DNA from: Alphaproteobacteria bacterium
GTDB lineage: Bacteria > Pseudomonadota > Alphaproteobacteria > RF32 > CAG-239
NCBI GenBank assembly: GCA_020025875.1
Contig: JAHHRI010000043.1
Location: 1-10,901, forward strand
Length of the DNA: 10,901 nucleotides
Reading direction: 5' to 3'
Shown here in pieces: positions 1-6,625 of the stretch; the stretch's first letter is position 1, and the number at the start of each line of letters is the position of its first letter. The notes beneath the pieces are model-generated. The model saw only the letters and a list, made by a program, of their open reading frames with translations. It had not been told where the DNA came from and made no database searches. A program made the position numbers and the translations under genes.

Positions 1-2
1 AT

Positions 3-1754
3 GAAAAAGGCAACCGTCTGGTACACTATCGGGCTTTGACGGAAGCGGAAAAGGCGTTACTCCCCGAAGCCGAGCAGACCTATGCGGTGGGTGAGGAAAT
101 TCCGGTAACAGGTGCAACAAAAGGGATTTTGGCAAGCAATGTCGTGGTAGCAAAAGGGATTTGCACCCCTCAAGCAAAAAAAATCTGCACAAAGGCAGAA
201 TGTATATCATGCTCATACTATCAGATTCCGGGTGATAACCCCAATTACCCTGGATATGACCCCAATTACCCTGGATATGACCCCAATTACCCTGGGTATA
301 ACCCTAATTACCCTGGATATGACCCCAATTACCCTGGGTATAACCCTAATTACCCTGGATATGACCCCAATTACCCTTACAATCCCGGTCATCCATATAA
401 TCCTTATCTGATGTGCCAAAAAGAAAGCACGTATGACCCCTTAGATCATATGCCTGAGAAAGATTGTAATGAAATTGATACGAGTCTTTATACGTCACAT
501 GATTATAAGCATGGTTATGGTGATAACACGGACTTAAGTGTTCGTCCTTGGTGTACCGAATGGAAATATCACTACGGATTTTCGTTGACCGGTGATGAGA
601 GTGGTTTGGGGTGTACAAGTGCTCATGATATGTATTCCGGAGCTTATTTCGGAAATATGACAACATCTCCGGACTTTGAGATGGTCGCGGCGGCATGTGG
701 AAGCAAGGATCCGGAAAAAACGGTTGTGCCGGTTCTCACCTATCCCAATGCATCTCTGCCGACCAATCCCATCAGCAGCCATATTAACAAGCATATGGGA
801 GACAATATCCAATGGGGTGGCAACCACTTTTATGGTGTGGAACTGCACTTTGCCAACAATACACAGGTTTTAAATCATATATACCTGCACAATTCCAATC
901 TAAGCAGTGCCGCCAATAAAAAAGTGACATTTGAAAACGATATTCGGTTGTATACAGAGCTTAATCAGCCCAATTCTTTTGATCCGATCGTTAAGTTGTC
1001 TAATGCTCTTTTCAAAAAATATTTTTCATCGAATGGATATAGTTTTGATGCCGGGACGCTGGAGTTTCAAGTAGATAACGAACAGAAGAATAGTACGGCT
1101 GCGGATATTAAACTCAATGCCGGTCAGGAGTTTAGAGCCAATGACATTTACCTATATCCTAAACGTGATCAACGCTATGCAAGTTTCAATTCAACAATCT
1201 ACTTTAGCGGTCCGTCCGCGGGCAATAAGGCAGATGTTTATACAAATTTGCACCTCGGACATGATAAGAATTATAACCACAGATGTCACAAGATGAATGT
1301 TCTGCTTTCGGGTAGATTGGTTTGGAATCTATATGACAATCGTCACAATAGATCACGATCTATATCTTTTACTCCGGGGAGTGAGATAAATGCAACAGAT
1401 TTTAAGGCAGGAAATGGCGCATCTATTAACATAAATAATAAGACCTTCCATAAATGGTGCAAAATGTGGAATAGCTATAAGTATATAAATAATGACCATG
1501 AGGGTTGGCATTGTACACATCAAGAGAAATGGAATAATAACTATTCTATTATGTGCTCTATAGATTCAACAGGAGCCTTAAGAACGATAAATCAAAGTAC
1601 ATATAAGGAGAATATTGAAATACGTGCAACCACATCCTGTGGAGTATGGGGATGTGACTGTCCTGAGATGTATCTAAAGGTAGAAAAAGAATGTCTATTT
1701 GAAGCACCAGGAACGTCACTAAGATATACTCCTCTATCTTGTGGAGATCAATAA
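3..1754 (+). CDS. Cys-rich, heptad-repeat exported protein, 3' part (start lies outside the window)
   Basis: The reading frame is open from the first bases to TAA at 1752-1754, giving 583 visible residues with no stop. The TTG at 36 has no ribosome site and lies inside a natural-looking continuation, so the true start is upstream. I do not recognise the family. Visible residues 54-70 hold a Cys cluster (spacing C-x7-C-x4-C-x2-C). Residues 79-127 are seven Pro/Tyr/Gly/Asn heptads, a probable extended linker. The rest is Asn-, Tyr-, Trp- and His-rich with a beta-strand-like pattern, about five Cys soon after the repeats and about nine more in the last 170 residues (for example CGVWGCDC). Many paired Cys plus low charge suggest a secreted or surface protein stabilised by disulfides, perhaps an adhesin; this is inference. 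The first ~200 bases use codons like the neighbours, whereas the last ~400 bases are richer in ATA, AGA, CTA and GGA, hinting at a transferred C-terminal module. Confidence 0.72.
   Translation, partial: EKGNRLVHYRALTEAEKALLPEAEQTYAVGEEIPVTGATKGILASNVVVAKGICTPQAKKICTKAECISCSYYQIPGDNPNYPGYDPNYPGYDPNYPGYNPNYPGYDPNYPGYNPNYPGYDPNYPYNPGHPYNPYLMCQKESTYDPLDHMPEKDCNEIDTSLYTSHDYKHGYGDNTDLSVRPWCTEWKYHYGFSLTGDESGLGCTSAHDMYSGAYFGNMTTSPDFEMVAAACGSKDPEKTVVPVLTYPNASLPTNPISSHINKHMGDNIQWGGNHFYGVELHFANNTQVLNHIYLHNSNLSSAANKKVTFENDIRLYTELNQPNSFDPIVKLSNALFKKYFSSNGYSFDAGTLEFQVDNEQKNSTAADIKLNAGQEFRANDIYLYPKRDQRYASFNSTIYFSGPSAGNKADVYTNLHLGHDKNYNHRCHKMNVLLSGRLVWNLYDNRHNRSRSISFTPGSEINATDFKAGNGASININNKTFHKWCKMWNSYKYINNDHEGWHCTHQEKWNNNYSIMCSIDSTGALRTINQSTYKENIEIRATTSCGVWGCDCPEMYLKVEKECLFEAPGTSLRYTPLSCGDQ
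237..383 (+). repeat. Seven tandem 21-bp repeats encoding (N/D)PNYPGY
   Basis: There are seven 21-bp units in frame, the last one diverging to DPNYPYN. Units 3+4 (279-320) and 5+6 (321-362) form an exact 42-bp duplication, which points to recent slippage or unequal crossover. The unit length is a multiple of three, so copy-number change would alter linker length without breaking the frame. Only synonymous (GGA/GGG, CCC/CCT) and N/D differences separate the units. Confidence 0.95.
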
Positions 1755-1763
1755 GTCTTTAAT

Positions 1764-1871
1764 CCCCGCCCGTTATCCGAATATGATCGGGTGATAGATA
1801 TCCCCTTTAAGGGCGGGGCCCTCTATGTGGGGCGGGGAGGAAAGCTAAATGATAAAAGCTTTTCTCCCCGC
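1764..1871. repeat. Two adjacent GC-rich inverted repeats, REP/BIME-like
   Basis: CCCCGCCC (1764-1771) pairs with GGGCGGGG (1811-1818) across a 39-base loop. GCGGGGAGGAAAGCT (1832-1846) pairs with AGCTTTTCTCCCCGC (1857-1871) over 15 positions (14 Watson-Crick, one G-T) around a 10-base loop. GGGCGGGG recurs at 1830-1837, so the first arm could pair with either copy. No T-tract follows either stem, so these are not standard terminators. A REP-type repeat, an mRNA-stabilising 3' structure or a switching structure are all possible. Confidence 0.6.
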
Positions 1872-1934
1872 GGATCCCCAAGCTGTTATAAAAATGTCTG
1901 CCGGACGCAAAACGGCAAAGTTTACAACAAATTA

Positions 1935-1963
1935 TTGTCTATAACTATTGAACTTTTTATTAT
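1935..1963 (+). promoter_or_regulatory. Candidate sigma70 promoter of the lipoprotein gene
   Basis: TTGTCT (1935-1940, 4/6 to TTGACA) and TATTAT (1958-1963, 5/6 to TATAAT) are separated by exactly 17 bases. Transcription would start near 1970 and leave a leader of about 140 bases before the ATG at 2111. No Bacteroidota-type TAnnTTTG element was found nearby. Confidence 0.45.
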
Positions 1964-1993
1964 TATCTGAGAGAACCGAACATCACCGTCAAG

Positions 1994-2024
1994 ATCGGCT
2001 CATCGGCTCAAAAAGTGCCGTTTT
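1994..2024 (+). promoter_or_regulatory. Leader with tandem 8-bp repeat and small hairpin plus T-run
   Basis: ATCGGCTC occurs twice in direct tandem (1994-2001, 2002-2009). CGGCTC (2004-2009) can pair with GTGCCG (2015-2020) with one T-T mismatch around an AAAAA loop, followed by TTTT at 2021-2024. The shape is that of a weak attenuator-like terminator inside the predicted leader. The stem is short, so this is a low-confidence call. Confidence 0.25.
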
Positions 2025-2110
2025 CATTTCATAAAAAAACAGTTCAAAGCAGAAAGACAATCTTATCAAGACAATCAACAGTTTGTTTAACTCTTAAAAC
2101 CTTTTTTTAT

Positions 2111-3343
2111 ATGGAAACAAGAAATTTATGGTTTGTAACGGCAGCTGCTGCCGTTTTAACCGCAACGACAATGCTCACTTCCTGCAACAAGGACAACCTA
2201 GAACCTACTTTGCCGGAAGTGATCGAAAGTGAAGTGTACCAAGGCCAAACCGGAGAGGTGACGGCCGAAGTCGGAACAGAAGGCACACAGCTGAGCTACG
2301 AGAGTTGGATTATGGTTCGCGGGACAACCCGCTCTACCTTTGACAACAAAGTCTCGGTTACTCTCAACAATCGGCTGGAAAATGTAACCGAAGTTCTTAC
2401 CGTGACAGGGTGGAATATGGGTGAACAGGAAATTTCTATCGAAAAGAAAGGCTTTACCGATAAAAAAGAGGGATTCGTCAGCATAACCGACTCAACCTTG
2501 TTGTATGAGGTTAAGTTTCGCGAATTTTCTTTTTTCTATCAGTTGCACTATCAAGTTCCTGTTTATGACGATGGCGTAACTCGTCAGGTGATGCCGCATT
2601 ATAGTTACAAAAACATCAGGAATAACAGCAGCCATTTTGAAGAGCTGGATTCCTATGTTGACGGCAATGTGGCATATGCGCGACGTATCTATCATCACTC
2701 GATTCTGGTAGATTTTGGCGACAAAACCTACGAAGTGAAAGCGGAAGTGACACTAAGGCGCGAGCTTGGCCCTGCCAGCGAGCCTTATATTGTCAAGAGC
2801 AAAATTTTGCAAAAATTTGCCGATCGTGCAAAATTCGAAAATGGAGATTATGGATTTTGGGCAAGCTTTATGGTGTCGCAAAAAATGTCTACGGGTGAAA
2901 GCTTTACAGATTCACACACAGCCTTTTTTCCGGCAAAAGTTATGCTACGTTCAAATTCTCCGGCAACGTTCCACGGTCAGCCTTCCGACTTGAATCTGCA
3001 GAGTGCGGAATTTATTTCTGCCGGTTCCTACAGCTATTATGACGTCAAAAAATATCTCAAAGCTATTCATTGTCAGACAAACTACATGATCTACTTTAGT
3101 GGCTTTGATATATCTATGGAAATTGATTACTACACAAGCGTGTTTGACAATGGTGTTATCTACGACGAATTACCGTTTTTTGATCCGAAGGACATCAAAG
3201 TTCGCCTAAAGGATGCCAAATGGGATTTTATCGAAACCAGTAACAACATCGATTATTACAATTTAGTGATAACGCTTGAAGTAACCATGGGCATACTTAG
3301 TGTTGACGAGAAAGTCGATCAAGGCGTTTCTTTTAAAAAGTAG
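2111..3343 (+). CDS. Secreted lipoprotein of unknown function
   Basis: The ATG at 2111 gives 410 residues beginning with a clear type II signal peptide: a short N-region with Arg4, a hydrophobic stretch over residues 5-21, and lipobox LTSC with Cys25 as the acylated residue. The frame stays open upstream to a GTG at 2015, but that 32-residue extension would bury the signal peptide, so 2111 is chosen. After Cys25 the sequence NKDN resembles the polar/acidic residues that direct Bacteroidota lipoproteins to the surface; this is suggestive only. The mature part is beta-rich (alternating hydrophobics, many Tyr, Phe, Val and Thr) with no Cys-rich or catalytic motif that I recognise, and no membrane span. 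No Shine-Dalgarno lies before the ATG; instead there is a T-run directly upstream, unlike the other genes here. The gene stands alone with its own promoter and terminator. Confidence 0.85.
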   Translation: METRNLWFVTAAAAVLTATTMLTSCNKDNLEPTLPEVIESEVYQGQTGEVTAEVGTEGTQLSYESWIMVRGTTRSTFDNKVSVTLNNRLENVTEVLTVTGWNMGEQEISIEKKGFTDKKEGFVSITDSTLLYEVKFREFSFFYQLHYQVPVYDDGVTRQVMPHYSYKNIRNNSSHFEELDSYVDGNVAYARRIYHHSILVDFGDKTYEVKAEVTLRRELGPASEPYIVKSKILQKFADRAKFENGDYGFWASFMVSQKMSTGESFTDSHTAFFPAKVMLRSNSPATFHGQPSDLNLQSAEFISAGSYSYYDVKKYLKAIHCQTNYMIYFSGFDISMEIDYYTSVFDNGVIYDELPFFDPKDIKVRLKDAKWDFIETSNNIDYYNLVITLEVTMGILSVDEKVDQGVSFKK

Positions 3344-3363
3344 CGCCAACGGCCGATTGATTT

Positions 3364-3404
3364 AAAAAACTGCTGTTTCCCTTATAAGGAAACAGCAGTT
3401 TTTT
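3364..3404. terminator. Strong bidirectional intrinsic terminator between convergent genes
   Basis: A perfect 17-bp stem (3364-3380 with 3388-3404) encloses a 7-base loop, CTTATAA. The outer A/T pairs supply a six-T run after the stem on both strands. It lies 20 bases after the lipoprotein stop. For the minus strand, the 5' arm is itself coding sequence of the hydrolase and the TAA stop (3382-3384) sits in the loop. Confidence 0.93.
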
Positions 3405-4233
3405 GTTGGGCTTTTTTGCCTTGGGCGGCAAAATGACGGTTCAGCCAGTCGAGCATAACTTGGTGATGGATGTCGTTAAAAAACAAGCGGTTATGATCAA
3501 CCCCGTCTAGCAAACGAAACTCTTTGTCGGCTGCCGGTGACAATTCAAAAAGTTGTTGCCCGTGATAGGGCAAAATCAGCTTATCTGCACGCCCATGAAC
3601 AACCAGCAGTGGCCCCTGATATTTGGCAACAAAATGGTTGGATGGCAAACGATTTTTCAGCACCAGCCTTGCCCAAGGAACAGGTTTGTCGCCAACCACA
3701 CGTTCAAGAGAATAAAACGGCGCAGCCAAAATCAAAGCATCGGCCGAACACATGGTTGCCGCTGCCGAAGCCGGCGCCGTTCCCATCGAATAGCCAAAAA
3801 CAACAATCTTGTCGTGGCGGAGTTTGTTTTTGAGATGTTGACAAGCAAGAACGGCATCGGCATACATTGTTTCTTCCGAAAGTTTACCACCGCTTGAGGC
3901 AAACCCGCGATACTCTGGCATAAACAGCGAATATCCCGCCTTGATATACGCCTTCAAATGCGGCGCAAAGGTTGCCAGCTGACCGGCATTGCCGTGAAAA
4001 AACAAAATGACCGGCTTATCGGCATCTCCTTGGGCATACCAAGACATAATCATATGCCCGTCGGCAGTTACCAACGGCTGTTCTGCAAACTCCGACATAC
4101 CGACTTCGCTCGGTGCGGCATAAAACTTGTCCGGATAAAATATCAAATTATCCTGCACCGCATAAAGACAAGCCAGATAAACAACAACCGACATTGCCGC
4201 CATGGCAATCCATCGCCATATTTTTTTCAACAT
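3382..4233 (-). CDS. Membrane-anchored alpha/beta hydrolase (YfhR/BEM46/ABHD17-like)
   Basis: The 283-residue protein has an N-terminal hydrophobic segment (about 9-26) after a KK/R region, probably a signal anchor. No proper lipobox is seen, since Cys22 has Tyr at -3. The alpha/beta-hydrolase core follows: oxyanion-hole HGNAG at 80-84, nucleophile elbow GYSMG at 147-151 with Ser149, the acid in HGRAD at Asp217, and catalytic His247 in DGVDH. The order, spacing and the EYRGF segment after the oxyanion loop fit the YfhR/BEM46 serine hydrolase group. Substrates there are mostly unknown (esterase or thioesterase-like activity), so no reaction is assigned. The fold probably faces the periplasm. 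A good ribosome site, GGAGG, lies six bases before the ATG and supports this start. The gene is divergent from the oxidoreductase gene and convergent with the lipoprotein gene, sharing its terminator. Confidence 0.9.
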   Translation of the reverse strand: MLKKIWRWIAMAAMSVVVYLACLYAVQDNLIFYPDKFYAAPSEVGMSEFAEQPLVTADGHMIMSWYAQGDADKPVILFFHGNAGQLATFAPHLKAYIKAGYSLFMPEYRGFASSGGKLSEETMYADAVLACQHLKNKLRHDKIVVFGYSMGTAPASAAATMCSADALILAAPFYSLERVVGDKPVPWARLVLKNRLPSNHFVAKYQGPLLVVHGRADKLILPYHGQQLFELSPAADKEFRLLDGVDHNRLFFNDIHHQVMLDWLNRHFAAQGKKAQQKTAVSL

Positions 4234-4318
4234 TTTTAACCTCCGCCAGAAAAAACTTGACTTCCCCCCTACCTAATGGCGTAAATTATAAACCATAATT
4301 AATTTCGGATAAGTTAAA
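4234..4318. promoter_or_regulatory. Divergent promoter region for hydrolase and oxidoreductase genes
   Basis: These 85 AT-rich bases separate two divergent starts. On the minus strand a perfect TATAAT lies at 4290-4285, but the matching -35 at 17 bases is poor. On the plus strand TTGACT (4257-4262) is followed after 19 bases by TAAATT (4282-4287), a suboptimal pair. The -10 regions overlap, so the two promoters could compete. The plus-strand ATG at 4319 has only a weak ribosome site (GGATAAG). Confidence 0.35.
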
Positions 4319-5494
4319 ATGACTGACAAAAAACTATACCTGACTCGCCCCCAGCTCATCGCCGAACTGGATCGCTGCTTGGGTTGTAAGAATAAACCAT
4401 GTATGAAGGCCTGCCCCGTCAACTGCAACCCGCAGGAGTTTATCGCCAAGGCCAAGGCAAACGATTTTATCGGTGCTACCGAAACCATTGCGCGCGACAA
4501 CCCGATGGGACAAACCTGCGGGCTGATCTGCCCCGACAAATTCTGTATGCAGGCTTGCACCCGTGCCCATCTGGATTTTCCAATCAACATTCCACGGGTT
4601 CAGGCAACCCTTTTGGAAAAATACCGCACCAAAGAAACGGCTGTTCACCCCAAGCCGCAAGCCAACGGTAAAAAAATTGCCGTCATCGGCGCCGGTCCGG
4701 CAGGCATTGCCGCCACGGCGGAACTTTCGCGGCGGGGTTACCGCATTACCTTGTTTGAGGGATTCGAAAAAATTGGCGGTGCGCTCAATCTCATTCCCGA
4801 AAACCGGCTGCCCTCCGAAGTCATTGCCAAAGACTGGAGTTTTATTGACGATCCCAATATGATCGAACTGCGCCTGAACTCTCCCGTTGACAATCCCGCC
4901 ACCCTTCTTAAACAAGGCTTTGACGGCGTAATTGTTGCCACCGGCGAACCGGAAGGCATTGATCTCGGCATTGAAGGAGAAGATCTCGCCGTTTCGTACC
5001 TCGACTATCTTCGCCACCCCGAACAATATGCGGTTGACGGTAACATTGCCGTTATCGGCGGCGGAGCCGTCGCCGTCGACTGCGCCTTAACCGCCGGCAA
5101 TCTCGGCGCGGAAAATGTCGAAATGTTTGTCCGTCGACGTGTTTCCGACATGAGAATCACCAACGAAGAACGCAAATCGCTGCTTGATGCCGGTGTCGAT
5201 CTGACAACCATGAGCAGAGTCAAAAAAATCGGCACGGACGGAAAGCGGCTCACCTTATACACCGCTAAAAACCGTTTGAACCACGGCAAACCGGAAGAAA
5301 TACCCGACACCACCATTGCCCGCTCCGGTTTTTCTTTGGTGATCAAAGCAATCGGCAGCACCGCACGCCGTCACCCCGACTCAGACTTCATCGTCTATGC
5401 CGGCGACTGCAAAAACGGCAGCTCTACCATTGTCGAAGCCCTCGCCTCCGGAAAAACGGCAGCTTGCAACATGAATGAAAAACTGCTTCCCTAA
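4319..5494 (+). CDS. PreT/GltD-type Fe-S, FAD and NAD(P) oxidoreductase
   Basis: The 391 residues match the layout of dihydropyrimidine dehydrogenase subunit PreT and glutamate synthase small subunit GltD. An N-terminal helical Fe-S domain has Cys at 20, 23, 28, 32 and 36 and a second set at 67, 71, 76 and 80, the pattern for two [4Fe-4S] clusters. An FAD Rossmann motif GAGPAG lies at 124-129. An inserted NAD(P) Rossmann motif GGGAVAVD starts at 247, and the closing FAD motif with YAGDC...ALASGKTAA lies at about 360-382. Such subunits pass electrons between NAD(P)H and a partner enzyme via FAD and clusters in the cytoplasm. It is nearer in size to PreT (about 410) than to GltD (about 470), but neither preA nor gltB is adjacent, so the partner and substrate are unknown. 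A WYL regulator starts 22 bases downstream, probably in the same transcript. Confidence 0.85.
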   Translation: MTDKKLYLTRPQLIAELDRCLGCKNKPCMKACPVNCNPQEFIAKAKANDFIGATETIARDNPMGQTCGLICPDKFCMQACTRAHLDFPINIPRVQATLLEKYRTKETAVHPKPQANGKKIAVIGAGPAGIAATAELSRRGYRITLFEGFEKIGGALNLIPENRLPSEVIAKDWSFIDDPNMIELRLNSPVDNPATLLKQGFDGVIVATGEPEGIDLGIEGEDLAVSYLDYLRHPEQYAVDGNIAVIGGGAVAVDCALTAGNLGAENVEMFVRRRVSDMRITNEERKSLLDAGVDLTTMSRVKKIGTDGKRLTLYTAKNRLNHGKPEEIPDTTIARSGFSLVIKAIGSTARRHPDSDFIVYAGDCKNGSSTIVEALASGKTAACNMNEKLLP

Positions 5495-5516
5495 AACAGC
5501 AAAGGATTTCTTGTCA

Positions 5517-6482
5517 ATGGCATACGAAAAAACGCACAACATTTTTGACCTTGCTATCCGTATGCAATCAAGCGCCGAAGGAATCTCTATCGCCGAGATT
5601 ATGCAACAATTCAATGTCTCTCGCCGCACCGCGGAAAGAATGCGCAACTTTATCCGCGAGAGATTCCCTCAGCTGACCGAAACCATCGGTGAACATAGCG
5701 TCAAACACTGGCACCTGCCGTATGGTGCACTAAAAAACTATATCAGTTTTTCGGCAGAAGAAGTATCTACCTTGCAAAATGCGCTGCGGTTTTTAAAACA
5801 TATGCAGCTTAGTGAACAATCGCGCATTTTAGCCTGCCTTTTAAGCAAGCTCAAAGCCATGATGAAACCGGAAGTGTGCTGCCGGATAGAAACCGACCTT
5901 GAAATTATGCAGGCTTCCGAGGGATACCTGTTCCGTCCGGTACAAAAAGTAGAAATCAATCCCCACCATCTGGCACGACTGAGACACGCCGTCGCCGCTT
6001 GCCACAAAATCCGTCTGTGTTGGCAAGAAAGCGGCTACACCAAAAAATGGGGAACATTATGCCCCTATGCTTTTATCTATGGCCCCAAACACTACCTTAT
6101 GGCCTATACGGAGCAAAAACATCAATTTCGCTATATCGGTCTAAATGATATTGTTGACGTCAGAGAAACCGATGACTATTTTATCCGTAGCAGCGATTTT
6201 TGCCTAGAAAAACATTGCTGTGAAAATTTTGGCCTGTTTAGCGAAACCGCTTTCGAAAATGAGTGGCTTTTTGACGTGCAGGCTGCCGCCGCTGCCAAAA
6301 ATTATATTTTTCATCCTCACCAACAGGTTTATGAAAATGCCGACGGCAGTCTTACCGTCCGTTTTAAGGCCGGCGGCGTGCTGGAATTGGATCGATGCCT
6401 ATACAGCTGGGGGTCTCATGTCAAAGTCGTCAAACCGCACAACTGGAAACAAATGGTCAGAGAGGCCAAAAAGAATGTATGA
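5517..6482 (+). CDS. HTH-WYL domain transcriptional regulator
   Basis: The start is set at ATG 5517 because AAGGA (5502-5506) lies 10 bases ahead. The earlier in-frame ATG at 5475 would overlap the preceding gene and add 14 residues unlike the family. The resulting 321-residue protein has an N-terminal helix-turn-helix (about 22-43, GISIAEIMQQFNVSRRTAER), a linker helical region, a WYL-type fold (about 148-222) with the segment CPYAFIYGPKHYLMAY and a RYIGLNDI motif, and a C-terminal WCX-like extension (about 250-318) with LYSWGSHVKVV. WYL regulators of the YafY/PafBC kind bind DNA and sense ligands, often nucleic acids or nucleotides; the ligand here is unknown. The position just behind the oxidoreductase suggests co-transcription and possibly control of that operon. 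The canonical W-Y-L residues are partly replaced, as is common in divergent members. Confidence 0.85.
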   Translation: MAYEKTHNIFDLAIRMQSSAEGISIAEIMQQFNVSRRTAERMRNFIRERFPQLTETIGEHSVKHWHLPYGALKNYISFSAEEVSTLQNALRFLKHMQLSEQSRILACLLSKLKAMMKPEVCCRIETDLEIMQASEGYLFRPVQKVEINPHHLARLRHAVAACHKIRLCWQESGYTKKWGTLCPYAFIYGPKHYLMAYTEQKHQFRYIGLNDIVDVRETDDYFIRSSDFCLEKHCCENFGLFSETAFENEWLFDVQAAAAAKNYIFHPHQQVYENADGSLTVRFKAGGVLELDRCLYSWGSHVKVVKPHNWKQMVREAKKNV

Positions 6483-6625
6483 ACCCCAAAAAAAACATCT
6501 GTATTCCAAGCTTTCTGGCGGCAAAAAGGAAAACCGACAATACATTTTTTTCGCAAACAACCGCCAACCGCAGCCAGCGCATGACTGATGGCCGTCTTTA
6601 AAAAAACAAAGTCAGGAGAAAAAAT

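Larger units (their letters stand above)
1755..2110. other. 356-base intergenic region without a recognisable gene
   Basis: This gap lies between the Cys-rich protein and the lipoprotein. It holds a GC-rich pair of inverted repeats (1764-1871), then an AT-rich part with a sigma70-like promoter (1935-1963) and a leader with a short direct repeat and hairpin (1994-2024). A weak TGCCG/CGGCA inverted repeat sits at 1899-1917. I see no intrinsic terminator with a T-tract for the upstream gene and no credible small ORF. The in-frame GTG at 2015 upstream of the lipoprotein encodes a non-signal-like extension. Confidence 0.7.

Noticed and set aside
1..39. ATG at position 1 with a 12-codon frame
   Set aside because: It stops at once and is out of frame with the long natural reading frame that continues from the left edge. 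It is probably a chance ATG at the window edge.
237..383. CRISPR array
   Set aside because: The repeats are contiguous 21-bp coding units with no spacers, in frame with the surrounding protein.
213..696. Minus-strand frames across the heptad repeats (213-419 and 346-696)
   Set aside because: Their regular ISRVIRVIPRVIG pattern only reflects the complement of the 21-bp repeats.
2015..2110. GTG at 2015 as the lipoprotein start
   Set aside because: It adds 32 residues before a textbook type II signal peptide and lies in the predicted leader hairpin.
4334..5026. 230-residue minus-strand open frame opposite the oxidoreductase
   Set aside because: It is antisense to the Fe-S and FAD motifs. Its composition is that of a complementary-strand shadow, with no recognisable domain.
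5475..5516. ATG at 5475 as the WYL regulator start
   Set aside because: It overlaps the preceding coding end and has no ribosome site, whereas ATG 5517 has AAGGA at a good distance.
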